Shown here piece after piece: positions 31,819 through 42,127 of a stretch of DNA of 64,000 nucleotides. The stretch's first letter is position 1. Each line of letters begins with the position of its first letter. The DNA comes from Harmothoe impar. Its lineage: Eukaryota; Annelida; Polychaeta; Phyllodocida; Polynoidae. The DNA lies in the NCBI GenBank assembly GCA_947462335.1, contig OX381721.1, positions 32,850,303 to 32,914,302 of the forward strand, read 5' to 3'. Made by a program: the position numbers and the translations under genes. Below the pieces are notes generated by a model. The model was not told the origin of the DNA. It ran no database searches and saw only the letters and a program-made list of their open reading frames with translations.

Positions 31819-32895
31819 CTCAAATCACTCTGTGGTTATTACCAACTATGGTACATAAAAATCCTACAAAATCAGCTTTCATGATATATTAGATTCACAT
31901 GATCACAGTCGATGACCTAATAGGCTTTATATTACTAGGGTCAGTATGTGGCATCCCTTTGTTAAATCAAGTGGGCTGTCGTATTCACCATAGAATAAAC
32001 AGGTAAAGGCTGAAAAGTGCTTTGTTGCATTAAGCCTAGCATGAGGGTAAAATAGCCCCACAGACCACTCCCTTCAACACAACCCACACCACGACCCACC
32101 ACATCCCATGTTCACCTCACATCAACCAAAACAAAAACAGACCCCGCTAATTGAAGATAAAGCATGTCGCACAGTCAACGTTTATTTCCCTCTCTATGTC
32201 GAAAATCAATCACGCATTTTGTCGGGAAACCGGGTCACTCATTATTTGAGCTGATGATCGATGTCCCTGAGCTTATGGAGGGAAGAAAGGAAAGAGAAAT
32301 TAGTAAAGGAAAACATGGCCACAGTTCTAATTGATCATTTAGCTTGGCATCACCGGATGTGAGAAACCAGAAGTGATGGGGAAACGATTGGCACTGCTGG
32401 GCGGAGGAGAAGCCCAATTATTCTCACACCGCCCCGTCAGGCAGGCATAATGGGAGGGCAATGGGGGACTGGGGGGAAAGGGGGAAAAAGTAAATCAGGA
32501 TAAAAAAGGAAGGAGGCTGAATAGCTTAACCAAGCTGACCCTCTGGTAGGACCGTGACCAATCAATACAGCACCGCGGGCGTGTCGCAGTTTGTGTGGTC
32601 GCCTCACACCGCGCCGGCTCGTGTCTGCCCGTGTCTCTGCTGTCCCCCCCCCCATCTATCCTCCACCCACTCACTCGTCTCACAGCCCTACTCCCTCACC
32701 TGCCTTACTATAGGGTTCCCCTCATCCCCCTGTGGCATTCCCCTCCGTCTGCTCCACGTCATCCCCGGATGAGTCCTTCCCTTCTTCCACCCTGCCCGGT
32801 TCCCCTTTTCTGTCCCTGTGTTGTTCCCTTCCTCCCTCACTGCATCCTTCCCCTTCTCCTACTTTTTTTTATTCTGTCCCTCCTTTAACTCAGAT
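31819..32895. other. Spacer with homeodomain-like motifs, no gene seen
   Basis: 32,130-32,450 is unique-looking, with GCTAATTGAAG, TCTAATTGATCATTTAGC and CCCAATTATTC, that is, several TAAT cores in a short stretch. Possible regulatory DNA by inference. The Ser/Pro/Leu-rich frames from 32,554 onward are produced by the pyrimidine-rich run and are not genes. Confidence 0.25.
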
Positions 32896-33190
32896 GCGGT
32901 CTCCCCTCCCTCCCTCCCCCTCCCTCCCTCCCTCCCTCCCCTCCCTTCCTTGCTTCTTCCCTCCCTCCCTCCCTCCCTCCCTCCCTCCCTCCCTCCTTCC
33001 CTTCCTCCCTCCCTCGGTCCATCCGTCCCTACGTCCCTCCCTCCCTCCTTCTTTCCTTCCTTCCTTCCTTCCTTCCTTCCTTCCTTCCTTCTTTCCCTCC
33101 CTCCCTCCCTCCTTTATTCCTTCCTTCCTTCCTTCCTACCTTCCTTCCTTCCTTCCTTCCTCTCTTCCTCCCTGCCTCCCTCCCTGCTTC
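32896..33190. repeat. Polypyrimidine CCCT/CCTT microsatellite
   Basis: About 290 bp of nearly pure pyrimidine on the plus strand. Blocks of (CCCT)n alternate with (TTCC)n, with a few single-base breaks. The four-base unit keeps all frames open (SLPPSLPP and the like), giving false open frames of over 150 codons. Long mirror-symmetric purine/pyrimidine runs can adopt triplex DNA. Confidence 0.95.
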
Positions 33191-33289
33191 ACCACCTAGG
33201 GTCATCCTTCCCTCTTCCTGTCTGCCCATACCTCTGTCTGCGCACTAGGTGTTCGCTGAGGGTAACACAAGTCTCAGCCGGGGTGGAGG

Positions 33290-33345
33290 CTGTGTGTGTG
33301 AGTGTGGTGTGTGAGTGAGTGTGTGTGTGTGTGAGTGTAGGTGTG
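33290..33345. repeat. GT/GAGT microsatellite
   Basis: GTGTGTGTGAGTGTGGTGTGTGAGTGAGTG-type run shortly after the pyrimidine tract. Simple repeat, no gene. Confidence 0.85.
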
Positions 33346-33455
33346 TGGTTGGTGGGGCAAGAGATGGTAACTGGGTGGACGCTCTAAAGGAGGTGTTCAG
33401 TTGGCGCCAAGTCACGTGTCCCTTCCCAGAGTGCCCCTGGGGGCATGTTTGGGTG

Positions 33456-33469
33456 GCGCCCCCTGGTGG
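33456..33469 (-). promoter_or_regulatory. CTCF-like binding core
   Basis: The minus strand reads CCACCAGGGGGCGC, the canonical core of the CTCF zinc-finger recognition motif, which is shared across bilaterian animals. It lies in a non-repeat, GC-rich stretch (33,400-33,560). CTCF sites mark insulators and loop anchors. The match is seen; occupancy is inferred. Confidence 0.5.
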
Positions 33470-33822
33470 CTTTCAGCTGCGAAAGGCCTCGATTAACCCC
33501 GAGTCACGCGGGAGCGGGGATCTGTTCATGTGTCTCCTGGCTGCTCAATATGCTGCATATTGCTTCTTCTTGCCTCATAAATAACACTGTATAATATTGC
33601 TGCTCTTTAGGACGTGGGATTTAATGTTATATTTGATTTATTTGTAAGATATGATTTGTTTTAGCTTGAAATATAGAATGACAGAAGACTACTCATTATT
33701 GTGTTTTCGGCCTTTGCATCAACTATTTGTATAGAGCTAATTATTTCCTTTTGTATTTATGTTTCTTAAGTAAAGTGTTGGGAGTTGAGACTAGACTGCC
33801 ATTTGAAATAGACCATCTTAAA

Positions 33823-34034
33823 CACTGCATGAGTTTTAGCATTTACGCAGTCTTCTTTTATTGCTTAAAGTCACAGTTCAAGCGGCTTTAAGTTCAGTAA
33901 ATGTCATGGTAAAATCATGGAAAGGTCATAATGACATTATCGCGGCCTTAACTGGCATTTACTGGACTTAAATATGCTTAAAATGTGACTTTAAGCCGTC
34001 TAATCTTTGCTTAAATGCCACCATTTATGCAGTG
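33823..34034. mobile_element. CACTG-type MITE, intact copy (212 bp)
   Basis: Ends CACTGCATGAGTTTTAGCATT and AAATGCCACCATTTATGCAGTG, with inner arms GGCTTTAAGTTCAGTAAATG and CATTTACTGGACTTAAATATG also inverted. Relatives at 20,008, 36,836 and 43,352. A GGTCATAATGACATT palindrome lies in the centre. The flanks are not clearly duplicated, so the superfamily is open. Confidence 0.88.
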
Positions 34035-34980
34035 AAATTCAAAGAATCTAACCGATTTTGTTCAACCCTTAGAGCAGCAATGCTATAACAAACCAACAGC
34101 TGGGAGGTTTCCCCGCAATCACCACATGTGCACTGGCACAATTTGGCTCTGTCCTCGAAACACATCTTGCTGCTTGTGATTCATAAAATGTTGGAGTTTG
34201 GTATCTGCCTAAATGTCACAAGATACTCGACTAAAGGAACCAATAACGCCAGCTGCGCATCCAGATTCATCATCGTTGATCAATACAGGACAGCCAATGA
34301 ATTTAAAGATAAGTGGTGAAGTATTTTTTGCGGTTGCCCGGAGCGTAGCGACCTTACGTTGCGCAGCAACATCATGGCAACCCTACTAATGTTTTCGGTT
34401 TGCATGGGCGCAGCCCTGGGGCTCATGGGGCACCTATGACGTCACAGGGCGGATTACAACAATGAAAACAAATGACATTTGCTGTACTGAGCGCAGCAAA
34501 GTAGGCTACAGTAGATACACTGAAAGCTACTGAACTTAGCAACTTAATTGTCCCGACCTGTTGCGGAAATTATTTTGCTTTTTTTGGAGATTGCCATTAG
34601 AAGCTCGCAGAGATTCGTGTTATGATATCACATGGCCGATTATGGCAATGACAATAACCCTGCTGTGATGCACCAAAATAACATCTAAATATGGCCAAAT
34701 TGCTACGGAACTGCATAGAAAACACCCAACTTGTTACTAATGTTAGGTATCTTATGAAAATATACTCAAATGACCGAGATATTCCAGCCTAAACTTCTGA
34801 GACGTGTCCTTTCCTGAGAGAATGTGCTTGGTGAGTGAGGATGGCACGCGCACAGTAGTCAAGGATACTTCATTATGGCAACAGGACGCTGCATTGGAGA
34901 GTTCCCGCGCCTGGTTCGCCGGGGGGGGGGGAGGGGTAACAGGTGGTATACTATAGTAGGCCTGTAGCCTATAGTCACAG
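34035..34980. other. Spacer, no gene seen
   Basis: Contains TGACGTCA at 34,437 and a G run near 34,921. GCATGGGCGCAGCC and GCGTAGCGACC words suggest an older dispersed repeat. No exon-like frame recognised. Confidence 0.35.
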
Positions 34981-34981
34981 G

Positions 34982-35074
34982 TTGCCGTGAAAAAAAAGGC
35001 ATATATTTTGCCGTGAAAAGAAGGCACAGTTTGCCGTGAAAAATGGCACAGTTTGCCGTAAAAAGAATGCACAG
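34982..35074. repeat. Four degenerate ~24 bp tandem units
   Basis: TTTGCCGTGAAAAGAAGGCACAG repeats about four times with indels. Each unit contains GCCGTGAAAA...GGCA, which could form a small stem. Confidence 0.8.
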
Positions 35075-35149
35075 AGTCCGGGGCTGGTGGTACGAGTTTA
35101 GGTTGGAATATCTGGACCATTTGAGTCATTTATTGATGGCTCATATACC

Positions 35150-35335
35150 GGGCCATATAGGCCTAGGGCCTATATAACAGGGGTTTGACAGATGCTACTC
35201 TGGTAATACATGTAGTGCATGGAAACGAAAGAAGCTGCTAGGCCTATAGGGCCTAGGTCTAGGGCTAGGCCTATCCCGTGGATATGTATAGGCCTCTGAT
35301 TACTATAGGCATTAATTAGTATAATATAGTATAGG
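35150..35335. repeat. Cluster of TAGGCC/GGCCTA words
   Basis: TAGGCCTA-type palindromic words occur about nine times in 185 bp (ATAGGCCTAGGGCCTATA, GCTAGGCCTATAGGGCCTAG and others). The spacing is irregular, so it is not a simple tandem repeat. No function recognised. Confidence 0.7.
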
Positions 35336-35775
35336 CCCTTATGGCAACCCCAACAGTGGTCAAAACCACATTTTTCTTGTTGAAGTGGACATCTATTACT
35401 CCAGCTGTTATAGTGCCATCGACCTTCTGATAATAAGAAAATTCCCCATGTGTGCCGGTGTAGACCTATTAGCTCATACTTTAAGCACACATTTAAACAC
35501 AACATTGTGGGCGTCAAGCCCACTTACTGCACGGGTCCCTGCAGACTGACAGGCTCTTTGCGTTTCTGCAGGTGGGTAAAGGGGAGAGGAATTGCAGATA
35601 GGAGCCGCACTCTCCCGCCCTCGGCTACTGGCACTCCTTCATCTCTGCCAAAAGGTGGGGCATCACTTGCAGCAATACCAATGCCCCACCTAACCTTTTT
35701 TTACCTGTTCAGGTATGCTCAACGAGATACAGTACGAGGGATAGGGAGAGTGGGTGGGGGCTATTTGATTCCGTA
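35336..35775. other. Spacer, no gene seen
   Basis: The open frames on both strands (35,170-35,523 minus; 35,450-35,776 plus) overlap and carry no known motif. Confidence 0.35.
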
Positions 35776-36598
35776 GGTTATGACAGAGATACAGCACTAA
35801 TCTCTGGCATGGAGAGTGGCCGGGACTGCGAGAATCCATAGGTTATGGTAGAGATATGGCATAAATCTCGGGCAGGGAGAGTGCATGAATCTGTAGGTTA
35901 TGGCAGAGATACAATATAAATCCCTGGCATGGAGAGTGGCCGGGGCTGCGTGAACCCATAGGTTATGGTAGAGATATGGCATAAATCTCGGGCAGGGAGA
36001 GTGCATGAATCTCTAGGTTATGGCAGAGATACCGTATAAATCCCTGGCATGGAGAATGGCCGGGGCTGCCTGAATCTCTAGGTTATGGCAGAGATACCGT
36101 ATAAATCCCTGGCATGGAGAGTGGCCGGGGCTGCGTGAACCCATAGGTTATGGTAGAGATATGGCATAAATCTCGGGCAGGGAGAGTGCATGAATCTCTA
36201 GGTTATGGCAGAGATACCGTATAAATCCCTGGCATGGAGAATGGCCGGGGCTGCCTGAATCTCTAGGTTATGGCAGAGATACCGTATAAATCCCTGGCAT
36301 GGAGAGTGGCCGGGGCTGCGTGAACCCATAGGTTATGGCAGAGAAACCGTATAAATCCCTGGCATGGAGAGTGGCCGGGGCTGCGTGAATCCATAGGTTA
36401 TGGCAGAGATATGGTATAATTCCCTGGCATGGAGAGTGGCCGGGGCTGCGTGAATCCATAGGTTATGGCAGAGATATGGTATAAATCCCTGGCATGGAGA
36501 GTGGCCGGGGAATAACTAGCATGGCTGCATGAATCTATAGGTTATGGCAGAGATATGGTATAAATCCCTGGCATGGAGAGTGGGCGGGGCTGCGTGAG
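35776..36598. repeat. 65/55-bp alternating minisatellite (higher-order)
   Basis: About 13 units begin AGGTTATGGCAGAGATA. Long units (~65 bp) contain CCCTGGCATGGAGAGTGGCCG and end CTGCGTGAACCCAT. Short units (~55 bp) contain CTCGGGCAGGGAGAGTGCATG. Long and short types alternate or occur in blocks, and 36,003-36,135 is repeated at 36,191-36,320. The array therefore grew by duplication of multi-unit blocks. Both strands show incidental open frames. Confidence 0.93.
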
Positions 36599-36835
36599 TT
36601 CACGGCCGGCACAGACAGGGAGCTGCAGAGAGGGCTAATTGCCTCCCTTCACTAATTGAAACGTCTCAAATTGCTGTCGGGGCTGCCTTCTTGTGAAGTG
36701 TCTATGGGGGAGCACCTTTCTGCGCTGTGGGTGGGGGAGGCTGCACTGCTGTTAACCCTTTAACCCTTTGACAACTGCACAGTGCTTTAATGTAAGGTGC
36801 CTGACTCTGCTTGGATTTACATATACACTGCATGA
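36599..36835. other. Short spacer with TAATTG motifs
   Basis: GGCTAATTGCCTCC and CACTAATTGAAACG lie within 40 bases (36,633-36,664), next to the minisatellite. These are homeodomain-type cores, of possible regulatory meaning only. Confidence 0.25.
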
Positions 36836-37037
36836 GTTTTGGCATTTAAGCAGATTTTTTTTATGGATCAAAGTCCCCATTTGAATGGCTTTAAGTTCAG
36901 TAAATGTCATATTAAAAATCACGGATAGGTCATAATGATGTTTACGCAGCCTTAACTGATATTTACTGGACTTAAATATGCTTAAAATGTGACTTTAAGC
37001 AGTCTAATCTTTGCTTAAATGCAACATTAATGCATTG
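36836..37037. mobile_element. CACTG-type MITE, copy 3
   Basis: CACTGCATGAGTTTTGGCATT to AATGCAACATTAATGCATTG. The body is the same length and order as 33,823-34,034 (CTTTAAGTTCAGTAAATGTC, CTTAAAATGTGACTTTAAGC). Right tip mutated to CATTG. Confidence 0.87.
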
Positions 37038-37638
37038 ATAATGCCTAAGCTATGAATATCACACAATTATGTGCAGTAGAGGTGACTTTATTTAAGATAT
37101 ACAATTAGTTGAAAAACAATTGGAATGTGTGTAGGATTATCAATGTTTTGGAAAAAGTCTAATTGGTCTTCTTCAGATTTATAAATCTTTGTCTTTACAG
37201 GATACTATATTAGTTTACATGAATAATGTTATCGTCCTGTGTGAAGGCAGTATACAGAGCTAACAATGTTGCTTTTATCGACCTTCATGTTGCAGATTAT
37301 GTACTCATCGCAGGACGCATTATGAAGGGTATTATGGTAAAACTACTTCCAATATGGCTAATAAAGTTAAGGTTTTTCCCCAAAATATTTATGCTCTGGC
37401 CTTCTTTTGAGATACAGGATGAGTGCAGCCTGGGCAAGGGAGTTTCCGGAAATAAGCAGCATGGCAAACCATTGTAGCTCAAGTCTGTACTATGCAGTGC
37501 TTATGCAGGCGAACAGCAGCAATGGTGGGTTAATGCATTATGCCATTTTGTCTGCATCTCTCATGATTGTAACCCTGCCGAGTATATGGTGTTCAATTTG
37601 CCTAATTCGCATAAACACAGACTAGTTCAAATACTAAT
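37038..37638. other. Spacer, no gene seen
   Basis: Overlapping short frames (37,226-37,477 plus; 37,297-37,482 minus; 37,407-37,625 plus) with no recognised motif. Confidence 0.35.
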
Positions 37639-37970
37639 GTGCACCATGTGCATGGTGTTCCCATACAAATGTGCACCCTGTGCATGGTGTTCCCATACAA
37701 ATGTGCACCCTGTGCATGGTGTTCCCATACAAATGTGCACCCTGTGCATGGTGTTCCCATACAAATGTGCACCCTGTGCATGGTGTTCCCATACGAACGT
37801 GCACCCTGTGCATGGTGTTCCCCTACGAACGTGCACCCTGTGCATGGTGTTCCCATACGAACGTGCACCCTGTGCATGGTGTTCCCCTACAAACGTGCAC
37901 CCTGTGCATGGTGTTCCCCTACAAACGTGCACCCTGTGCATGGTGTTCCCATACGCATGTGCACCTATGT
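37639..37970. repeat. 32-bp minisatellite, about 10 units
   Basis: Starts at 37,639 with unit GTGCACCCTGTGCATGGTGT + TCCCATACAAAT, exactly 32 bp, at 37,671, 37,703, 37,735 and so on. Late units carry CCCCTACGAACGT. GTGCAC and TGCATGG...CCATG-like words give local palindromes. Because 32 is not a multiple of three and the unit lacks stops, all three plus frames and two minus frames stay open (110-164 codons) with the same cycling peptide. This is a textbook false ORF. Confidence 0.96.
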
Positions 37971-39165
37971 CGATTGTACCAGTACGAATTTAAGCATTGG
38001 TAATGGAACATGCAAGATGTTCCATTACGAATTTGAAACTGGTGTGCCCATGATTGTGCTAACTTTTAGGCAAATTGAACTCCATACGAGTACCTTTCCA
38101 GAGCTACCTTCCAACCCTACAATTTACCTTTAATGTTAGCATGAGTATGGGCATGAACTAGATGAGGACACCATACAAGTTATTCCTTTACAACTGTGTA
38201 TACCATGCATCATGCAAAACAATTTAGCTTTAGTGTATAGGGCATAGTGCCACCCTTTAAAGTAGGTATATCCGATTTTTGTGAAATTCTAAATGCTACA
38301 CTTAAATGTGTTCCAAATACTGTAAAAGTGTATACATAATTCATGGGTTTGAGTACATTAAAATCGTATCCATGGGCAGTTACAGCCCAAAAAGTGGGTC
38401 CCATGAGGACCAACCACGGTATTTTCTAGTGGATTTTCCATAGGGCATTAGAATTATGCACGATTTTATATTTTTAAAAAAGACCATGTTTTAGGAAATT
38501 AAATCAAATTTTGGCCTTATCGATGGAAATGAGGGGGGATTGGGTAAATGGGGAGTTAAGTATGATATTCGGGAACATCCTGACTCATTATTAGGGACTT
38601 TTTTTTTGTCCCACACATCGGATATACTCAATTCAAATAAAGCGCTGAAGCTGTCTGACAGTGCAGTTGATGTTGCTGTTAGATGAGGGAAGATGGTCTG
38701 TATAAGTGGAACCCTGAAAACAAGAATAGCATGTCACTAATGGCCCCTACATGAAAATGAGGACAGCCTTTCTCGAGATGGTCATTTTCTCATATTTTAT
38801 TCTCGGTTATTCTCATTATTTTGCCCAACTAAACCCCGGGAGATGCACGTTATCATTCAATTTCTCACTCTAGAAGCTTGCACATGGTCACTCTTTCTGA
38901 GACATTTTCCTCGTCTCATTTGGCGGTGCTGTCTAGAGGGGAGGAATAGTTTGTGATGAGGATTTCTATTAGACCGACCAGACGGTGTAACAAAGGTAAT
39001 ATTACCGCTGCCTGTTGTCTCATGTGTAAGTGGGAGGAGCAATGAGACAGCGAGCATCTGAAATAGGCGGATTGCGGACATAAAAGACAATGCTAGACTA
39101 TCCTTCCAGAGTTTGGCCAGAGAAGTCTCTCTCATCTCCCCATACAGCATTGTCAGGCTCCCTTG
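37971..39165. other. Spacer, no gene seen
   Basis: AT-rich. A minus-strand open frame of 109 codons (38,857-39,186) runs into the next MITE and shows no recognised motif. Confidence 0.4.
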
Positions 39166-39185
39166 TACTATTCTAAATTCAGGCA

Positions 39186-39428
39186 TACACAGAGAAAAGA
39201 AGTAGAATCACTGTGACCCCCAACTTGATCACCGAGGTAACTCCCGCAAGTACTTTAAAGTGACTCCCTAACATGAGCAGGACTCTATAATGACTCTATA
39301 ATGACTCCTATTCTATGACTCCCTAATGATTGGGAGTCACTTTAGAGTTGTGGGGAGAGTTGCCTCAGTGATCAATTTCAGACTCCTATTTTGGACTCTA
39401 GTGTTATTCTACTTCTTTTCTCTGTGTA
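39186..39428. mobile_element. TACACAGAGAAAAG MITE, copy 2, with long flanking repeats
   Basis: Ends TACACAGAGAAAAGAAGTAG and CTACTTCTTTTCTCTGTGTA, with inner GACTCCC/GGGAGTC arms as in 22,258-22,536. It is bracketed by 22-bp direct repeats: 39,166-39,187 and 39,427-39,448 (TACTATTCTAAATTCAGGCA + TA, two mismatches between copies). The repeats overlap the terminal TA of the element. Confidence 0.9.
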
Positions 39429-39580
39429 CTATTCTAAGTTGAGGCATACGACTTAAGGTAAGTATTAGACTAGAGGTAAATCTGCCCTATAGCTGAGCTT
39501 CTACTGTGCGCAGTTAGTCGCCGTCCGGTCCCTGAGTCATTGATGAGGGTTCCCGTGTCCTGGGGTTGGTGTGACCTGTG

Positions 39581-39793
39581 GGCTGTTGCACAGCAAGATT
39601 ATAACAATATCATCAAAAAAAAGTACAAAATTAAAGATCATAATGCTATCTCTAAAAGCAATCGTCATCAAAGTACACCCTAGAATAGATATGCTATTAC
39701 TAAGAAATACACTTGCAACGATAATCAACAGGAGATCGTCATCAGAGCATTTCTAAAGGCTAATGATATCGTTATTGCTGTGCAAAACACCAC
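39581..39793. mobile_element. TTGCACAGC MITE, tandem copy A
   Basis: Left GGCTGTTGCACAGCAAGAT. Right GATATCGTTATTGCTGTGCAAAACACC, the inverted counterpart. A second copy follows after three bases. The interior shares GAAATACACTTG.AACGAT and GGAGATC.TCATCA with copy B. Non-coding. Confidence 0.82.
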
Positions 39794-39796
39794 CAT

Positions 39797-40021
39797 GAGC
39801 TGTTGCACAGCAAATAACGATATCTTCAAAATATAACGATTGTGAAACTGAAGATAAGCATGCTATCTTTAAAACTAATCGTTTTACAAGCATTCAATAA
39901 GAAAGCTGCACTAATTAAGTGAGAAATACACTTGTAACGATCACCAGGTGGAGATCATCATCACATTTTTTGAGTCGTAAAGCTAACAAAGTCGTTTTTT
40001 ATAGCTGTGCAAAACCCCACT
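39797..40021. mobile_element. TTGCACAGC MITE, tandem copy B
   Basis: GAGCTGTTGCACAGCAAATA to ATAGCTGTGCAAAACCCC. Same orientation as copy A and almost touching it. Copies differ at many positions, so this is either an old tandem duplication or two insertions at the same preferred site. Confidence 0.82.
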
Positions 40022-40366
40022 GGCATGTCTTTGTCAGGCAGCCATGTTTTATTACTCACCCTAACCCTCTGGGACTTAAAATGCGCGATGACCTTTGTCG
40101 TCTGGAAACATAGATGCAGCCCAACTTCTTAGGACCGCATTCATGTTGAAGCTTCGGGAGTGTATAAACCCCAAATTGTTTTTATAATGCTCTAATATAA
40201 CCCTGGCAACTCAAGAGGGTCGCATGCATGCATAATGAAGACAAGAGGCATGGGAAACCAAATAATCTGAGTGGCCCTCAAAAGGTAAAGTGCTGCTCAC
40301 CAGCTGTTTCTATCTGTAGACAGGGGAAAGTTAGGGCAAAAATAAACCGTTTTCTTTCAAGCCGGT
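40022..40366. other. Spacer, no gene seen
   Basis: Includes a GCATTCATG...CATGCATG fragment of the dispersed foldback family near 40,138-40,230. Nothing else supportable. Confidence 0.35.
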
Positions 40367-40446
40367 CATAGATTGCACCCGGTCATAGATTGCACCCGGT
40401 CATAGACAAAACACATAGGCCCAAGTTTGTGAGACACAGCCTCAGG
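40367..40446. repeat. GGTCATAGATTGCACCC repeats, partial element
   Basis: Two and a half copies of GGTCATAGATTGCACCC, then AGTTTGTGAGACACAGCCTCA. This equals the right half of the fuller element at 61,955-62,309. Confidence 0.8.
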
Positions 40447-41215
40447 GTGGAGTGGAGTTATGTCCTTTAATACATTTGTATGTGCAGATCGGTCATTTTA
40501 TATTCGGAAATGTGCCCACCAAGTAACATACTCTAAGTTTTGATTTGGATGGTGCTTTAAGGGATCGTATCCTTTAGTGCACAAAGGGTCGATGCTCCCA
40601 AGTGACTGTATTGAGTTCCCTGTTAGCATTGCGTTGGTACATCGAGACAACAAATGTACAAAAAACACAATCTTTTTGCTATGGTGCAAAAACACATTTT
40701 GGGATCAGTTTGACCCTGAGAGTATTCTGAGAATACTGGACTCTATGGAGCCTTATTCTCAAACTCTAATAGTCCAGAATTGTCAGAGCCTCAGTGGGAA
40801 CAGAGTCCACTATTGCCAGACTCAAGTTGAGTCCATGATCGTAAATGAAATTCCAACATTGCCTGACTCTGACTAAAGTGCTTGGCGCTGGGAACATTAT
40901 TGCTCTGGTGTCAATAAACAGTGTCAGGCTGATGTTCACTTTTTTTCTCGGTGATGCCATATATAAAGAGAAGAAATCCAAATCCCAACTACCATCCAGA
41001 CCCCACACACTACAGTCCCCACACCTCCCCCACCCGGTGGTGATGTATCGGTGCCCGGAGTGGATATATCGCGGGCAATCTACCCGCTTATGGGCTGCCA
41101 CCTTTTCACCGAGGGTAGAGACCATAAAGCAAGCTCCGGCAGCTACAGGCATACAGAGTGCGCCTTTTACAGTTTGGTATGGGCCGCTTGGTACTATAAT
41201 GTGCTATGTCATCTG
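40447..41215. other. Spacer with both-strand open frames, gene not supported
   Basis: Two 128-codon frames overlap on opposite strands (40,845-41,231 plus; 40,766-41,152 minus). Neither has a recognised domain, and both-strand openness over 300 bp is a warning sign. 40,735-40,880 contains AGTCCAGAATTGTCAGAGCCTC-type words related to foldback family F1. Possible but unproven coding remnants. Confidence 0.25.
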
Positions 41216-41218
41216 TCG

Positions 41219-41392
41219 TCAAAATGCATGAATGCAGAGTTGATGAGTCTACTCGCCAGGGCTACATTCAAGCATGATGCTGACCCTATGGATGAGATAC
41301 CCCCCTGACGGAGAGCACGATGTATGATTTCAGCTCTGATGAGTAGACTCACCAGGGCTTCATTCAAGCATCATTACGACAAAGGGTCTACC
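41219..41392. repeat. Two units of the GCATGATGCATGAATGCAG foldback family
   Basis: AAAATGCATGAATGCAGAGTTGATGAGTCTACTCGCCAGGGCT-type sequence at 41,221, then a second GATGAGTAGACTCACCAGGGCTTCATTCAAGCAT copy at 41,338. GAGTCTACTC and GAGTAGACTC form the palindromic centre. Other members near 13,385, 14,440, 16,260, 25,980, 47,545 and 63,120. Confidence 0.7.
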
Positions 41393-41950
41393 ATATTAAA
41401 GCACCAGGCTGCCCTTAAATGGTTACCACTTGTGGGGCAGATATCAAGTGCCCTGCAGGGTGAGGGTGAGGTGTGGGGAGCTGCTCACTGATAGAGCACG
41501 TCCCGGAGCGGGGGAGCAGCTCGGGGAATAACTCGGAGAGATCAGCGGATAAGGAGCAGATATCAACCTTACTGCACTTACAGACTTACAGTGAGTAATG
41601 TACAGCTATTGTGAGGACAGCTATGAGGATAAGGGGGACAGGTTAGCGGATAAAACCCATGGAATAACTTATAGTAATTACTGTATATAGTGGCGTAGAA
41701 ATTATAGGTATACCTGTCCGGAGCATATCGGGTAATGGCGCGGATATCAGTGTTAACAATAAAACCATGATATTTTTATCTATGGCGTAGAAGGGAGATT
41801 TATTAACCTCATTGACTATCCAGCGAATACTGCATTATAGGTATCAGGAAAAATCGGATACTCAGAGACAAAGAGGACATATTGTTACAGTGACAAGTTG
41901 TTATGAATTGTGCTAATCGATTGCCACATGACGATTTATCAATGCAGGAC
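41393..41950. other. Spacer, no gene seen
   Basis: Several degenerate GGATAAGGGG/GGTTAGCGGATAA words at 41,540-41,660. No gene recognised. Confidence 0.35.
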
Positions 41951-41951
41951 T

Positions 41952-42120
41952 TCATGTGAGCCTGGCAAAGCGGGAGTCTCGCTTAAGAATCTGGCAATGC
42001 TAGACTTTTCCTTCAGAATCAGACAATGCTTGACCCCCCCCCCCCTGGCAATGCTGAAATTTCCCTTCAGAATCTGGACACCCCCTCCCTTTAGAATCTT
42101 GCAATGATGGACTCCCCAAT
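41952..42120. repeat. Degenerate ~35-45 bp repeats (GGCAATGCTGGAC..CTTCAGAATC)
   Basis: Four spaced copies of CAGAATCTGGCAATGCT-like sequence with C runs between. The words resemble the inner arms of foldback family F1. Open frames here are incidental. Confidence 0.6.
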
Positions 42121-42127
42121 GGACTTG

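Noticed and set aside
32595..33318. Ser/Pro/Leu-rich proteins of 155-166 codons
   Set aside because: They are translations of CCCT/CCTT microsatellite in different frames.
32896..38000. CRISPR array among the tandem repeats
   Set aside because: Repeats are contiguous minisatellites without unique spacers, and the DNA is eukaryotic.
37602..38133. Cys/His-rich repeat proteins (up to 164 codons)
   Set aside because: The same peptide cycle appears in three plus frames because the unit is 32 bp. This is a minisatellite effect.
40766..41231. 128-codon gene on either strand
   Set aside because: Both strands are open over the same interval, no domain is recognised, and repeat words occur within it.
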